Origin: an uncultured Myxococcales bacterium
Lineage (GTDB): Bacteria; Myxococcota_A; UBA9042
Direction of reading: 5' to 3'
DNA length: 64,000 nt
Assembly: GCA_903919145.1 (NCBI GenBank)
Contig: CAIXGW010000246.1
Location: forward strand, 36,479-100,478
The position numbers and the translations under genes were made by a program. Below the pieces are notes generated by a model. It did not search any database, had not been told where the DNA came from, and saw only the letters and a program-made list of their open reading frames with translations. This document shows positions 21,794-30,570 of this stretch, piece by piece (position 1 is the stretch's first letter; each line of letters begins with the position of its first letter).

Positions 21794-21808
21794 TTGTGCG
21801 CTGCACAA
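21794..21808. promoter_or_regulatory. Dyad TTGTGC-GCT-GCACAA upstream of the phasin-like promoter
   Basis: A perfect 6-bp inverted repeat with a 3-bp centre, lying seven bases upstream of the -35 box. Its TGC-N3-GCA core resembles the dyads bound by PhaR-type regulators of PHA granule genes and recurs three times between ackA and the SDR gene at 43.2-43.4 kb. Confidence 0.5.
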
Positions 21809-21856
21809 CAAAAAGTTTGCACCTGCGCTGGCTGAGCGGGCGGCCGCCAAGGCTGA

Positions 21857-23980
21857 TCAGGGTTTGTACAGCGGATACAAGGGCTTGCTGGCGCCCTGCT
21901 GCAGCTCGACCAGCTGATTGGCGCGCACATGGGTCCAGATCTCGGTGGTGCCGGCGGCGTCGGGCCAGCGCACTTCGACGGCCTCGATCTGGCAGGCACT
22001 GCCCAGGCCAAAGAACAGATCCAGGCCTTGCTGCAGGCCAAAATGCCCATAGCCGCCGCCAATTTCCTGCATGTGGGTGGTGGTTGGCTGACCCGCCGCC
22101 GCCGCGACCTTGACCTTGACGCGGGCGCCAATGGCAGAGCGATTGCTGGCGGCCCCGCCCACCAAGCGAATGCGCACAAAATTGTTGGTCATGGCCAAGT
22201 TATTGCGGAAAGCGTGGACTTCTTCGCTGGCGTAGCACTCCTTGGGGCTCAGGTTGCAGCGGGCCAGGCTGTGGCCCAAGACCACGTCGAGATCGCCGTC
22301 GAGGTCCCAGTCGGCAACGGCCACGCCATGGGCATGGGGCTGATTGAGGCCGCTCGCCTTGGTCACTTCTAGATAGGTACCATCGAGTTGTTGCCAGAAC
22401 AGCTTGGCGCGGGTGCCGGGGTAGTCCGAGGAGGCTACCAGGATGTCCAGGCGACCGTCGCTGTCAAAGTCCAGCACGGCCAGGTGCATGTCGCCCACAT
22501 CGTCCTCTTGGCCGGGGGGAAATTGGTGCTGTAGGCCAGAAACGCTGGGCTTGAGATGCTGCAGGTGCGGCATGGGCGTCTGGCCGTCGTTCAGGGCTAC
22601 CCGCAGCGGGTCGGAGGTGGGTCCGACGTCGGGGTGGACGATCGAGCCGTAGACCATGTCGAGGTCGCCGTCGCGGTCCAAGTCGGCGCAGGCCACGGTG
22701 CCGGTGTTGCCGCCCAGCCGCCACGGCTGGCGATCGGTGGCGTGGTTCCAGCGGTAGGTGCCGCCAAAAGCCTTCTTGAGCGCTGGGCAATTGATCTTGG
22801 GCTTGGGGGCTTTGCTGCACTCGGCGGCGCTGGGGTTTTCTGCGCAGTAGCACTGGGCGTTCAAGTTGGAGGTCCAGTCGTCGTCGTCGTCGCGGTCAAA
22901 GCCTCCTTCGGCGCTGACTTCAGAGTAGCGTTTGCCGGAGGCGCCCAGCCCGCCGCCCAGCCACAAGGCATTGAAATAGCGACCATAGCTGACTGATAGC
23001 AGGTCGGGCCAGCCGTCGCCGTTGACGTCGCACGCCGCCGTGCCCCAGGTGTTGCGGTGGACGGTGCCGGCTTGAACATCGCTCATCTTGAGCCAGTCCA
23101 AGGTGGTGACTCCTTCTTGGGCGCTGGCGAGCGCCATGCCGCCCTTGCCGTCGCCGCGCAGGAGCTGGTCGGGGATGGGCATGTCGCCGCCGGCGCCGGG
23201 CCAGCTGCCGTAGCCCAGCCACAGGTCCAGCAGGCCGTCCTTGTCAAAGTCGACCCAGGAGGCAGAGGTCAGCGAGCGCCGCAGCTCGGTGCTGGCAAAT
23301 TGTGCTTGGGGCGTCAGGGTAAAATGGCCCTTGCCGTCGCCGATCAGCAGCTCAGAGGCGTCGCCGGGAAAGCCGTCTTTGGCCTTGTCGCTGGGGATGC
23401 TGGCGCCGGCAAAGAGGTCGACGTGGCCGTCGTTGTTGGCGTCGCCAAAGACCGCGGTGTGGACCTGGCGGCCGCTGCCGCCGTCGCGGGTAGCCAGCAC
23501 GCCACTCGATTCGGTGATGTCTTCAAAAGCAAAGCCACCGTCGGTCGCTTTGGCCCTCAGTAGGAACAGCCGGCGCGGGACAGTGCCGTCGAACAGTTCG
23601 CGCTTGCCCATCCCAGCCATCGAGCGGACGAACAGCTCGGGGCGGTGGTCGCCGTCCAGGTCGGCGGTGGAAATGCGCATTCCTGCGATTTTGTTGGACT
23701 TGAGTCCGGCAGCTTCGCTGATGTCTTCAAAGATCGGGGTAGAGCCGTCCCAGCTGGGTCCGCTGCGGCACTGCTCGGGCGGGGCGCCGGCCCACGGGTT
23801 GGCGGCAGCGACGTCGGTGGCAGCGGCGTCGGTACCAGCCGAATCCGCAGCTGTGTCCGCGGCTGTGTCCGCTGGCGCGGCATCGGCGCCACCGGCTGCA
23901 GCGCCTGGCTCGGCCTTGGGGCTGGCACAACCGGCTGCGGCCAGCGCGAGGGCCAGGGCCCAGGATGATGTGCAGCGCAT
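21857..23980 (-). CDS. FG-GAP/VCBS-repeat lipoprotein with C-terminal ASPIC/UnbV domain
   Basis: 707 residues from ATG 23980 (AAGGAG site). The open frame runs on upstream to 25216 but there it is antisense-phase reading of the glycosylase gene. The signal ends at Ala-Ala-Gly-Cys, followed by an Ala/Asp/Thr tether. The body contains seven or more FG-GAP/VCBS blades with DxDxDGxxD calcium motifs such as DLDGDHRPELFV, DANNDGHVDLF, DFDKDGLLDLWLG and DWDLDGDLDVVLG, and the last 110 residues form an ASPIC/UnbV domain (GARVKVKV, GFGLG-like FFGLGSA, VEVRWPDAAG). It is an exported beta-propeller, probably surface-exposed. A paralogue lies at 58007-60220. Confidence 0.9.
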   Translation of the reverse strand: MRCTSSWALALALAAAGCASPKAEPGAAAGGADAAPADTAADTAADSAGTDAAATDVAAANPWAGAPPEQCRSGPSWDGSTPIFEDISEAAGLKSNKIAGMRISTADLDGDHRPELFVRSMAGMGKRELFDGTVPRRLFLLRAKATDGGFAFEDITESSGVLATRDGGSGRQVHTAVFGDANNDGHVDLFAGASIPSDKAKDGFPGDASELLIGDGKGHFTLTPQAQFASTELRRSLTSASWVDFDKDGLLDLWLGYGSWPGAGGDMPIPDQLLRGDGKGGMALASAQEGVTTLDWLKMSDVQAGTVHRNTWGTAACDVNGDGWPDLLSVSYGRYFNALWLGGGLGASGKRYSEVSAEGGFDRDDDDDWTSNLNAQCYCAENPSAAECSKAPKPKINCPALKKAFGGTYRWNHATDRQPWRLGGNTGTVACADLDRDGDLDMVYGSIVHPDVGPTSDPLRVALNDGQTPMPHLQHLKPSVSGLQHQFPPGQEDDVGDMHLAVLDFDSDGRLDILVASSDYPGTRAKLFWQQLDGTYLEVTKASGLNQPHAHGVAVADWDLDGDLDVVLGHSLARCNLSPKECYASEEVHAFRNNLAMTNNFVRIRLVGGAASNRSAIGARVKVKVAAAAGQPTTTHMQEIGGGYGHFGLQQGLDLFFGLGSACQIEAVEVRWPDAAGTTEIWTHVRANQLVELQQGASKPLYPLYKP

Positions 23981-24012
23981 GGCTCTCCTTGATCGAGGGG
24001 GCGGGAGCGAGG

Positions 24013-25029
24013 CTATCGAGACAAGGCCATGCGCTCCATGACCAATTGCAGATCGGCCCAGACTTCGCGCTTTTTGGCGCCGTCGGCCAGCACGTCCTGC
24101 GGGCTCCAGGTGGCGATCGCCGGCACCTGGCGGGCGGTCATCCAGCGGCCGCGCAGCTCGGCCAGCGGCGCGGTGCGCTGGGCCAGCAGCTGGGCCGGGA
24201 CCTCGCCGAACGCCAAGAGAAACTGCGGCTGGATGACATCCCACTGTGCCTTGAGCCACGCGCTGCAGGTGCGCGCTTCTTCGGCGCTGGGCTTGCGATC
24301 GTCGGGGTCGCGGCACAACACCAAGGAGGTCATCCACACATCGCTGCGCGACAGGCCCATGGCCCCGAGCATTCTTTCCAGCAGTTGGCCTGGTGCACCT
24401 TGGGCGGGACGGCCGGTGGCTTCGTCGGTTTCTGAGGGGTAGTCTAGCAATATCATAAGTCTGGAAGAGGGTCCCCCCTCTCCGTGGACGGGGCGCTGGC
24501 GGGCGGAGCAGCGGCTGCAGCGAGCGCAGGCGTCGACCTTGGGCCAGATCGCGTCGAGGCGCGCGGCCTTGTCTCCCGGGCCGACCCCGAGGGACAGCGG
24601 CTGTGATGGCGGCACCGGTGCGGTGGTGCGGGCGGCGGCGGGGGCCACTGGCACTGGCCCGGTCACGCGGGTGCTGGGCACCGTCGGCGGGCGCGGCGCG
24701 GCGCCTAGAGATGCAGGGCGGGCGGGCGCTGCCCCTGGCGCGGCAGAGCCCAGCGAGGCCGGTCGCTGCGGTGTGGCCCCCGAAACCGATGGGGGCGTGC
24801 GGCTTTGTAGAGGTGGGGCGTCGAGCCGCGGGTTGGCAAGCGCCGTGGGGCGAGGCGCGGCAGCCGCGGGGCCGGGGCCCGGCGCCACCGCCGCGGGGGG
24901 CTGCAGGCGGGTGACGGCCTCGACGCCAGACCAGCGGGCCATGCGCAGCGCCGCAGCGACTTGCGCCACCAGCTCGGCCACTTGGCCGGGCTCCATGGGG
25001 GCATCTGGCATGGAGTTGGGCTCTTGCAT
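24013..25029 (-). CDS. Uracil-DNA glycosylase-superfamily protein with an altered active site
   Basis: 338 residues from ATG 25029 (GGAG site). Residues 1-130 include a Pro/Ala-rich linker. The C-terminal 190 residues match family 4/5-type UDGs: the CARCSRC iron-sulphur segment, GEGGPSSRLMIL, GAPGQLLERMLGAMGLSRSDVWMTSLVLCR, and QPQFLLAFGEVPAQLL. The usual catalytic GExPG is replaced by LDYPS, and the HPS loop by TWSPQ, so base excision is doubtful. It could be a DNA-binding relic or have another substrate. A copy of the dispersed GAGGGTCCCCCC repeat lies within its coding sequence. It is divergent from the 5'-nucleotidase gene. Confidence 0.72.
   Translation of the reverse strand: MQEPNSMPDAPMEPGQVAELVAQVAAALRMARWSGVEAVTRLQPPAAVAPGPGPAAAAPRPTALANPRLDAPPLQSRTPPSVSGATPQRPASLGSAAPGAAPARPASLGAAPRPPTVPSTRVTGPVPVAPAAARTTAPVPPSQPLSLGVGPGDKAARLDAIWPKVDACARCSRCSARQRPVHGEGGPSSRLMILLDYPSETDEATGRPAQGAPGQLLERMLGAMGLSRSDVWMTSLVLCRDPDDRKPSAEEARTCSAWLKAQWDVIQPQFLLAFGEVPAQLLAQRTAPLAELRGRWMTARQVPAIATWSPQDVLADGAKKREVWADLQLVMERMALSR
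24454..24478 (+). repeat. Dispersed repeat, copy E (inside the glycosylase gene)
   Basis: Reads GTCTGGAAGAGGGTCCCCCC on the plus strand with CAT at the same distance upstream as in copies C, D and G. It falls in the coding sequence, where the reverse strand encodes Gly-Glu-Gly-Gly-Pro-Ser-Ser-Arg, which fits the family consensus, so it could be chance or a tolerated insertion. Confidence 0.5.
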
Positions 25030-25215
25030 CGGACTCCAACGGACGGCGGGGCGCAGCGCGGCCCTGTGCAGGCGTGCCCCGCCTGTCATGCTCGCGGTCA
25101 GGGGGGCGCGCGTCAAGTTCCTTGCCGGCCATCCAGGTTGGTGGGTATTCTGGCCGCGCCCACCGGTGGCAGCGGGGCAGCGACGCCGCGACCCAAGAGC
25201 AAGAGGAGAAACGCA

Positions 25216-26895
25216 ATGCGGATGCAATGGCTAGTCCCTTTGGCGCTGTGGGCTGTGGCCGGGTGTGGCGGTGCGGCGCAGTCGGCTGGCCACGGCGAGC
25301 CTGACCGGCCTGGCGGCGGTGGCGGCCCGTCGCGCTGCTTGATCCTGACCACCAATGACAGCGAGGCCAATTTCGACGGCGCGCGCTCGGCCGACGGCGC
25401 CGGCTATGTCGGCACGATCGCGCGGGTGGCTGCCTGGAAGCAGCGGATGGCGGCTCAGCATCCCGGCGGCGTGCTGCTGGTTGAAGGCGGCGACGTGCTG
25501 CAGGGGCGCTTTATGGCAAGGGCCGACGGCGACCGCGCCCAGGCAATGCGCGCGGCGTGGCAGGTCTATGAGCAGGCGGGCTACGACTTTGGCGCTCTGG
25601 GCAACCACGAGTTTGACGCCGGGCCCAAGCCGCTACGCTTTGCCTTGCAGGGGTTGCGACGCTACCGCCTGCTTGTGGCCAATCTGCTGGCGCAGGGGAC
25701 GGCGCTGGACCCCGCAGAAAGCGGCCGGCCCCTTGGTCTTTTTGGTCAGACGGCACTGGCAGACTGCGCAGGGATCCGCGTTGGCCTGTTTGGCCTGCTG
25801 ACGCCGACGTCGCGAACGATCAGCCAAATGGGCGACGTCAAGATGCCGGCGGAGCCCCTGCGCCAGCCGGCGCGCGAGGCGGTGGCTCAATTGCGTCAGC
25901 AGGGGGCGCAGGTAGTGGTCCTGCTCAGCCACTTGGGGCTGGAAGAAGACGTGGCGCTGGCGGCCGATGTCACTGGCATCGACGTGATTGTCGGCGGCCA
26001 CAGCCACACCCGCATGCCGCGCGAAAAACGCGTGGGCGAGACCCTGATTACCCAGACTGGCTCGCGCTTCTCTAACCTGGGCGAGCTGGAAGCGGTCCTT
26101 GACGGCGATGGCCAGGGCTTGGACCTGCAGCGCAGCCGCTGGAGTCTGAGGGCCATTGACCAAGCGCTGCCGCTGGACGCCGCCGTCCAGGCCAAGGTCG
26201 ACCAGCTGCGGGCCACGCTGGTGGCAGAATTGATGATTGGCCATCGCAAGCAGGCCTGGGACCTGACCAATCCGCGCGGAACCTACAGCGTGTTGGCGAC
26301 GCGGGCACTGGTGCAGTCGGCGCAGGCGGCGGTGCAGAGCTGGCCCGGGGACCAGCGGACGCCGGCCGTCACCGCAGGACTGCTCAACGCCGGCGGTTTT
26401 CGCAGTCATACCCTGTACCCCGTAGGACCCGTGACCAACCTGGACATCGCCGCCATCCACCCGTTTGCCAACCGCGCCGTGGTGGTCGGGCTGACCGGCC
26501 AGCAGCTGATCGACACCCTGGAGCACGGCTGTGCACCGGGCAGCGACGGTCATGGGCAAGGTCTTGTATTTTTTGGGTTGAGCTCAAGTTGTGACCGCAG
26601 TAAGCCGGTGGCGCGCTACCGCATGGTAGAGGGCAAGCCGGTCGAGCTTATCGAGCGCGGTCAGCGCCTGGTCGATCCTCGCATTGCCGGGCAGCCGATT
26701 GACCCCAACGGCCGCTACCGGATCGCCACCATCGACTACCTGGCCAAGGGCGGCAGCGGCTACTTCAGCCTGACGCAAGGCGATCGGCGCTGCTGGGACG
26801 GCGCAGCCTTTGGCGTCGAAGGGGGGCGCTGCGCCTCGCCGCTGATAGCCGAGGTCATCGAGGCGGCGGTCCGGTCCGGCGGGCTGGACGAGTGA
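25216..26895 (+). CDS. UshA-like 5'-nucleotidase / cyclic phosphodiesterase lipoprotein
   Basis: 559 residues, typical of the family. The signal ends in Val-Ala-Gly-Cys (Cys17). The N-terminal metallophosphatase domain shows the metal ligands in TNDSEANF, EGGDVLQGRF, GALGNHEFD, LLSHLG and GGHSHTRM; the C-terminal 5'-nucleotidase domain has the NAGGFR-type substrate loop and a closing YLAKGGSGYFSL segment. It should dephosphorylate extracellular or periplasmic nucleotides and feed nucleoside uptake. ATG 25216 has a GAGGAG site and lies head to head with the glycosylase gene. Confidence 0.92.
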   Translation: MRMQWLVPLALWAVAGCGGAAQSAGHGEPDRPGGGGGPSRCLILTTNDSEANFDGARSADGAGYVGTIARVAAWKQRMAAQHPGGVLLVEGGDVLQGRFMARADGDRAQAMRAAWQVYEQAGYDFGALGNHEFDAGPKPLRFALQGLRRYRLLVANLLAQGTALDPAESGRPLGLFGQTALADCAGIRVGLFGLLTPTSRTISQMGDVKMPAEPLRQPAREAVAQLRQQGAQVVVLLSHLGLEEDVALAADVTGIDVIVGGHSHTRMPREKRVGETLITQTGSRFSNLGELEAVLDGDGQGLDLQRSRWSLRAIDQALPLDAAVQAKVDQLRATLVAELMIGHRKQAWDLTNPRGTYSVLATRALVQSAQAAVQSWPGDQRTPAVTAGLLNAGGFRSHTLYPVGPVTNLDIAAIHPFANRAVVVGLTGQQLIDTLEHGCAPGSDGHGQGLVFFGLSSSCDRSKPVARYRMVEGKPVELIERGQRLVDPRIAGQPIDPNGRYRIATIDYLAKGGSGYFSLTQGDRRCWDGAAFGVEGGRCASPLIAEVIEAAVRSGGLDE

Positions 26896-26913
26896 GGTGG
26901 CGAGGCCACTGGT

Positions 26914-27729
26914 TCACGGCTGGCGGCCGAGCTCAACCCAGCGCTGCACCAAGTAGCTGGCCACCGCTCCAGGGGTGGTGCCGGGGCCAAAGCCGGCGTC
27001 AAAGCCCAGTTCCAGGGCGATGGGGTGAGACAGCCGCGGACCGCCGCACAGGAACAGCATCTGGTCGCGGATTTCTTCAGCCTCTGCCAGGTCGATCAGG
27101 GCCGCCAGGTTGGAGCGGTGGCAGTCCTTCTGGGTCACCACCTGCGAGACCAGGATGGCGTGGGCGCCAAAAGCGCGGGCCTCTTGCAGCAACACCTCGT
27201 TGGGCACCTGGGCGCCGAGGTTTTTGATCTCAAAGCATTTGTAGGACTCCAGGCCCTTGTCGCCGTGGTAGCCCTTGTAGTTGAGGATGGCGTCGATGCC
27301 AACGGTGTGGGCGTCGTCACCGGTGCAGGCGCCCAGGACCCGCAGCCGCGCGTTGCCGTAGTGGCCGGACCACAGCCGCTCGATGGCCGTGTGGTCGAGC
27401 TTGGTGCTGGTGACCTTGGGCACGGAAATCTTGGTGAAATCAACAGAAAATGGGCTCTTGGCGTAGAGGATGAGGTAGGTGAACCCCTCTCCGAGGTCGT
27501 GGGCGTGGTAGACCTGCGGCTCGTGCAGGCCCATCTGCCGCACCAGCTGGCGGCCGGCTTCTTTGGCTTCGTCGCCAAAGGGCACGGGCAGGCTGAAGGT
27601 CAGCATGACCTGGCCGTCGTCCAAGGTGTCGCCATAGGCGCGGACCTGGGTCAGATCGACGCCGCGCGCGCCGCTCAGGGCTACGGCGGGGCCGGCAAGG
27701 CCAGCGGCCTCAGGGGTCAGTACGGCCAT
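26914..27729 (-). CDS. kamE: Lysine 5,6-aminomutase beta subunit (B12-binding)
   Basis: 271 residues. Residues 130-260 hold the cobalamin-binding domain with the DxHxxG motif as Asp139-Ala-His141-Thr-Val-Gly144, followed by NYKGYHG, whose Lys152 is the likely PLP Schiff-base lysine known from KamE. Further family segments are ILVSQVVTQKD and the closing GFGPGTTP. With KamD it would move the terminal amino group of D-lysine or beta-lysine to carbon 5 by a radical mechanism; ornithine as substrate cannot be excluded. The start overlaps the kamD stop by 13 bases, so the two are co-translated. No downstream lysine-fermentation genes are in the window. Confidence 0.93.
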   Translation of the reverse strand: MAVLTPEAAGLAGPAVALSGARGVDLTQVRAYGDTLDDGQVMLTFSLPVPFGDEAKEAGRQLVRQMGLHEPQVYHAHDLGEGFTYLILYAKSPFSVDFTKISVPKVTSTKLDHTAIERLWSGHYGNARLRVLGACTGDDAHTVGIDAILNYKGYHGDKGLESYKCFEIKNLGAQVPNEVLLQEARAFGAHAILVSQVVTQKDCHRSNLAALIDLAEAEEIRDQMLFLCGGPRLSHPIALELGFDAGFGPGTTPGAVASYLVQRWVELGRQP

Positions 27730-29402
27730 TGGGCTCCTCCGTCGGCGTTGAGGTGGCCAAGGCGCACCAGCTCGCTCTGCAGCAGTTCTTCGCAGGGATC
27801 CCAGTAGTCGGCGGCGCGCTCGGCCACGCCGTTCAGGCCGCGGCCACCGCTGGGTGAGCGGGCGATGTCGGCAAATAGCCCGCGAGACAAGGCATTTCTG
27901 AGGCCAGCGGCGCTGATGTCCTCTAGCAGCGCCAGGGCCTGGGCCAGGGTCTCGTTGGCGCGGGCTTCGATCGCCCCGCCGGCGCTGATCTGCAGCTGCG
28001 AGCCCAGCGCCGCGCCGCCGCCAAAGACCATCTGCGCCGACTCCAGTGCCAGGTAGCGGTCGTGGATGTGCGGCGTGTGCATGGCTTCGGTCATCATGCC
28101 CAGCAGCTGGATGCCCTGGCCGGTCAGCACCCCCACCAAGTTGAACAGCGTGTCTTGCACGTGGCCGCGCAGCACGTTGCCGGTCATGTGCTTGGTCGGC
28201 GGCATGTACTTGAGCGGGGCGCCGGGAAAGAGGTGGCGCAGCAGGGCGGCCTGGGCGATCTCCAGCGTCAGCGCCCCTGGGAAATCAGGATTGATCTCCA
28301 TGGCATGGCCCAGACCCAGCTGGTTGGTGACCAGGCCGCTAGAGCGGGCGAGCGCCTCATTGATCAGGGTAGACGCGACCACAGTGTGAGCCGCTTCGAC
28401 GGCGTCGGCGGTCGTTAGGTAGTTGTCTTCGCCGGTGTTGATGACCAGCCCGGCCAGGGCCGATAGCCGCCGCGAAAGCCGTTGATCGCACAGGGTTCGC
28501 TGCATGTTGATGTCGCGGAACAAGATGCCGTACAGGGCATCGTTGAGCATCATGTCCAGCCGCTCAAAGCCGCCCAGACAGGCGATCTCTGGCATGCACA
28601 GGCCGCTGGCGTAGTTGCACAGGCGGATGTAGCGACCGAGCTCGGCGCCTACGTCATCCAAAGCCTTGCGCATCAAGCGGAAATTGGCCTGGGTGGCGTA
28701 GGTGCCGCCGTAGCCCTCTGTGGTCTCGCCCTCTGGCACGAAGTCGAGCAGGCTCTGGCCGGTAGAGCGAATGACGGCGATGACGTCTGCCCCTTGGCGC
28801 GCCGCGACGCGGGCCTGGACCACGTCTTCATAGATATTGCCGGAAGCAACAATGACATAGCGCAAGGGCTGGGTGCCGCAGCCCAGCTGCTGCAGTTGGC
28901 TATCGCGGGTTTGGCGTTGGGCCAGGATGCGCCCCAGGCCAGCGCGGCCGAGCTGATCGCCCAGGGCCAGCAGCGCTTTCTGGTCAGAAGGGGAGGGGGC
29001 GGCCCCTTCGCTGACGGGCCGAAGATCGATGCGCTCGGCCGCCACCTGCTCGGCCAAAACCTGGGGAGACATGCCGTGTTGCAATGCGGCGGTCAGGAAG
29101 GGCCGGGCCACGCCGCTGGCCAAAAGACCGGCGCTGTGCAGGTGATCGACCACGGCGTTGACCAGCGGTTGGCCATCGGCGGTGGCGCCGCTGACGCCCA
29201 ACAGGCGCAAGATGGTGCGCTCTACCGAGACCGTGGTGCGGCTGGCGGTGAACTGCTGGACCTCTTCGGCGGCGTTGCGGGCCAGGGTGCGGGCGCGGGC
29301 CACGCTGGCGGCGTCGAGGTTCAGCGCCGGGCAAGAAAAGCCAGGCACCGTGGGCGCAAAGTCTGAGACCAGAGTCGGGGGAACGGAAAGAGAGCTGGCC
29401 AT
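27717..29402 (-). CDS. kamD: Lysine 5,6-aminomutase alpha subunit
   Basis: 561 residues, slightly longer than clostridial KamD (about 516). Conserved segments include ADVIAVIRSTGQSLLDFVPEG, TTEGYGGTYATQ, NYASGLCMPEIACLG, MLNDALYGILFRDINM, INTGEDNYLTTADAVEAAH and the PLP/B12 contact segment APLKYMPPTKHMTGN. It forms the barrel that holds PLP and substrate, while KamE supplies the cobalamin. A GGAGG site precedes the ATG. The pair lies next to a broken class V aminotransferase gene, but a functional link to it is not shown. Confidence 0.94.
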   Translation of the reverse strand: MASSLSVPPTLVSDFAPTVPGFSCPALNLDAASVARARTLARNAAEEVQQFTASRTTVSVERTILRLLGVSGATADGQPLVNAVVDHLHSAGLLASGVARPFLTAALQHGMSPQVLAEQVAAERIDLRPVSEGAAPSPSDQKALLALGDQLGRAGLGRILAQRQTRDSQLQQLGCGTQPLRYVIVASGNIYEDVVQARVAARQGADVIAVIRSTGQSLLDFVPEGETTEGYGGTYATQANFRLMRKALDDVGAELGRYIRLCNYASGLCMPEIACLGGFERLDMMLNDALYGILFRDINMQRTLCDQRLSRRLSALAGLVINTGEDNYLTTADAVEAAHTVVASTLINEALARSSGLVTNQLGLGHAMEINPDFPGALTLEIAQAALLRHLFPGAPLKYMPPTKHMTGNVLRGHVQDTLFNLVGVLTGQGIQLLGMMTEAMHTPHIHDRYLALESAQMVFGGGAALGSQLQISAGGAIEARANETLAQALALLEDISAAGLRNALSRGLFADIARSPSGGRGLNGVAERAADYWDPCEELLQSELVRLGHLNADGGAQWPY

Positions 29403-29589
29403 GGCGCCTCCGGCAGCGGGGGCGGCAGCATAGCTGATTGCGCACAGCGGTGCAGCCCCTCAATGGTGCCAAGCAAGCCTGTGCTCGGCGGCGCTGGACA
29501 TTGGCCCCCACGCGGCGGCGCGCGCCCGCAACCGCTGTGCTAGGATCGGGCTCCCACGCGGCGGCGCCACTGCCCCAAGGGTCAGCCCC

Positions 29590-30470
29590 ATGACCGCGGC
29601 CACCAGCGAATTCGCGAGCTACAGAGCCAATACCGTGGGCCACGACCTGCGGATCGCCACGCCCTAAGGCGATCAATCGCTGCTCTACGCCGATTGGACC
29701 GCCAGCGGTCGCCTGTACCGGCCGATTGAGACTCAACTGCTTGAAGAAATTGGCCCTTGGCTGGGCAACACCCACTCGGAGGCCTCGGTGACCGGCCAGG
29801 CCATGACCCAGGCCTACCGCCAGGCGCACCGGATCCTCAAGGGCCACGTCGGGGCCGGCGACCAGGAGCTGATCCTGACCGTTGGAACGGGCATGACCGG
29901 GGCGATCAATAAGCTGCAGCGGCTGCTGGGCCTCAAGGCGCCGCAGGGCCTGCGCTCGCACATCCGCATCGCCCCTGCGCAGCGACCGGTGGTGTTTGTG
30001 ACCCACATGGAGCACCACAGCAGGTGCACGTGCTGGCCAAAGCCTTGCAGCAGCGCTTGCCGATCTTCTCTTTCTTTATTGAAGGATTGCACTACAACCT
30101 GGTGGTGCAGCTGCTCAGCGACCGCTTTGGCATCCAGGCCCGCGGCGGCTGTTCCTGCGCTGGGACGTATGGCCACCACTTGCTGCATGTCGATCCCGAG
30201 CGCTCGCACCGCATTACTGCCGGCATCGATCAGGGGGACCTCTCTGAAAAGCCCGGCTGGGTAAGGCTTTCTTTGCACCCCACCTCGACCGACGCCGAAG
30301 TCGCGACGTGCATCCAGGCCATCCAAGCCATTGCCAGTCATGGCGCGCGGTGGGCTGCTGACTATCGCTACGACGCCGCGACCAATGAGTTCAGCCACCA
30401 CGCCGGCAGTTTTGGGCCCAGCGTGGCGCAGTGGTTTGAGCCTGGTCGGTGGCCAGCGGCGGGGCGGTAG
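29590..30470 (+). pseudogene. Class V aminotransferase pseudogene (cysteine-desulfurase-like)
   Basis: The frame from ATG 29590 reads as the N-terminus of a class V aminotransferase (YRANTVGHDL, YADWTASGRLYRPIE, GNTHSEASVTG, GTGMTGAINKLQ, VVFVTHMEHHS) but has an in-frame TAA at 29665-29667. Shortly after 30010 the reading jumps to another frame, giving only the C-terminal part (FSFFIEGLHYNLVVQLL, RGGCSCAGTYGHHLL, GWVRLSLHPTSTDAEV). The middle of the protein, including the PLP lysine, is missing, several hundred residues by comparison with the family. It is therefore doubly disabled: a point stop and a large internal deletion. Confidence 0.9.
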
Positions 30471-30570
30471 CCGCAGGCGGCGTGGGGGACGCAGGAAGAC
30501 CCGTTAGAAGCCAGCAGATCCCGTGAAAAGGAAATTATTGTAACTTTGCGTAAATTTCCGATTCCAAGTG

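Noticed and set aside
21857..25216. A single open frame of 1119 residues on the minus strand
   Set aside because: Only 21857-23980 has lipoprotein features; the part above 23980 lies over the glycosylase gene in another frame, and a good ribosome-binding site marks the start at 23980.
26897..26909. GTGGC-GAG-GCCAC hairpin between the 5'-nucleotidase and kamE genes as a terminator
   Set aside because: Only five pairs and no T-run; too weak to list.
30228..30245. CAGGGGGACCTCTC in the aminotransferase pseudogene
   Set aside because: One base short of the core and explained by a conserved Gly-Asp-Leu protein segment.
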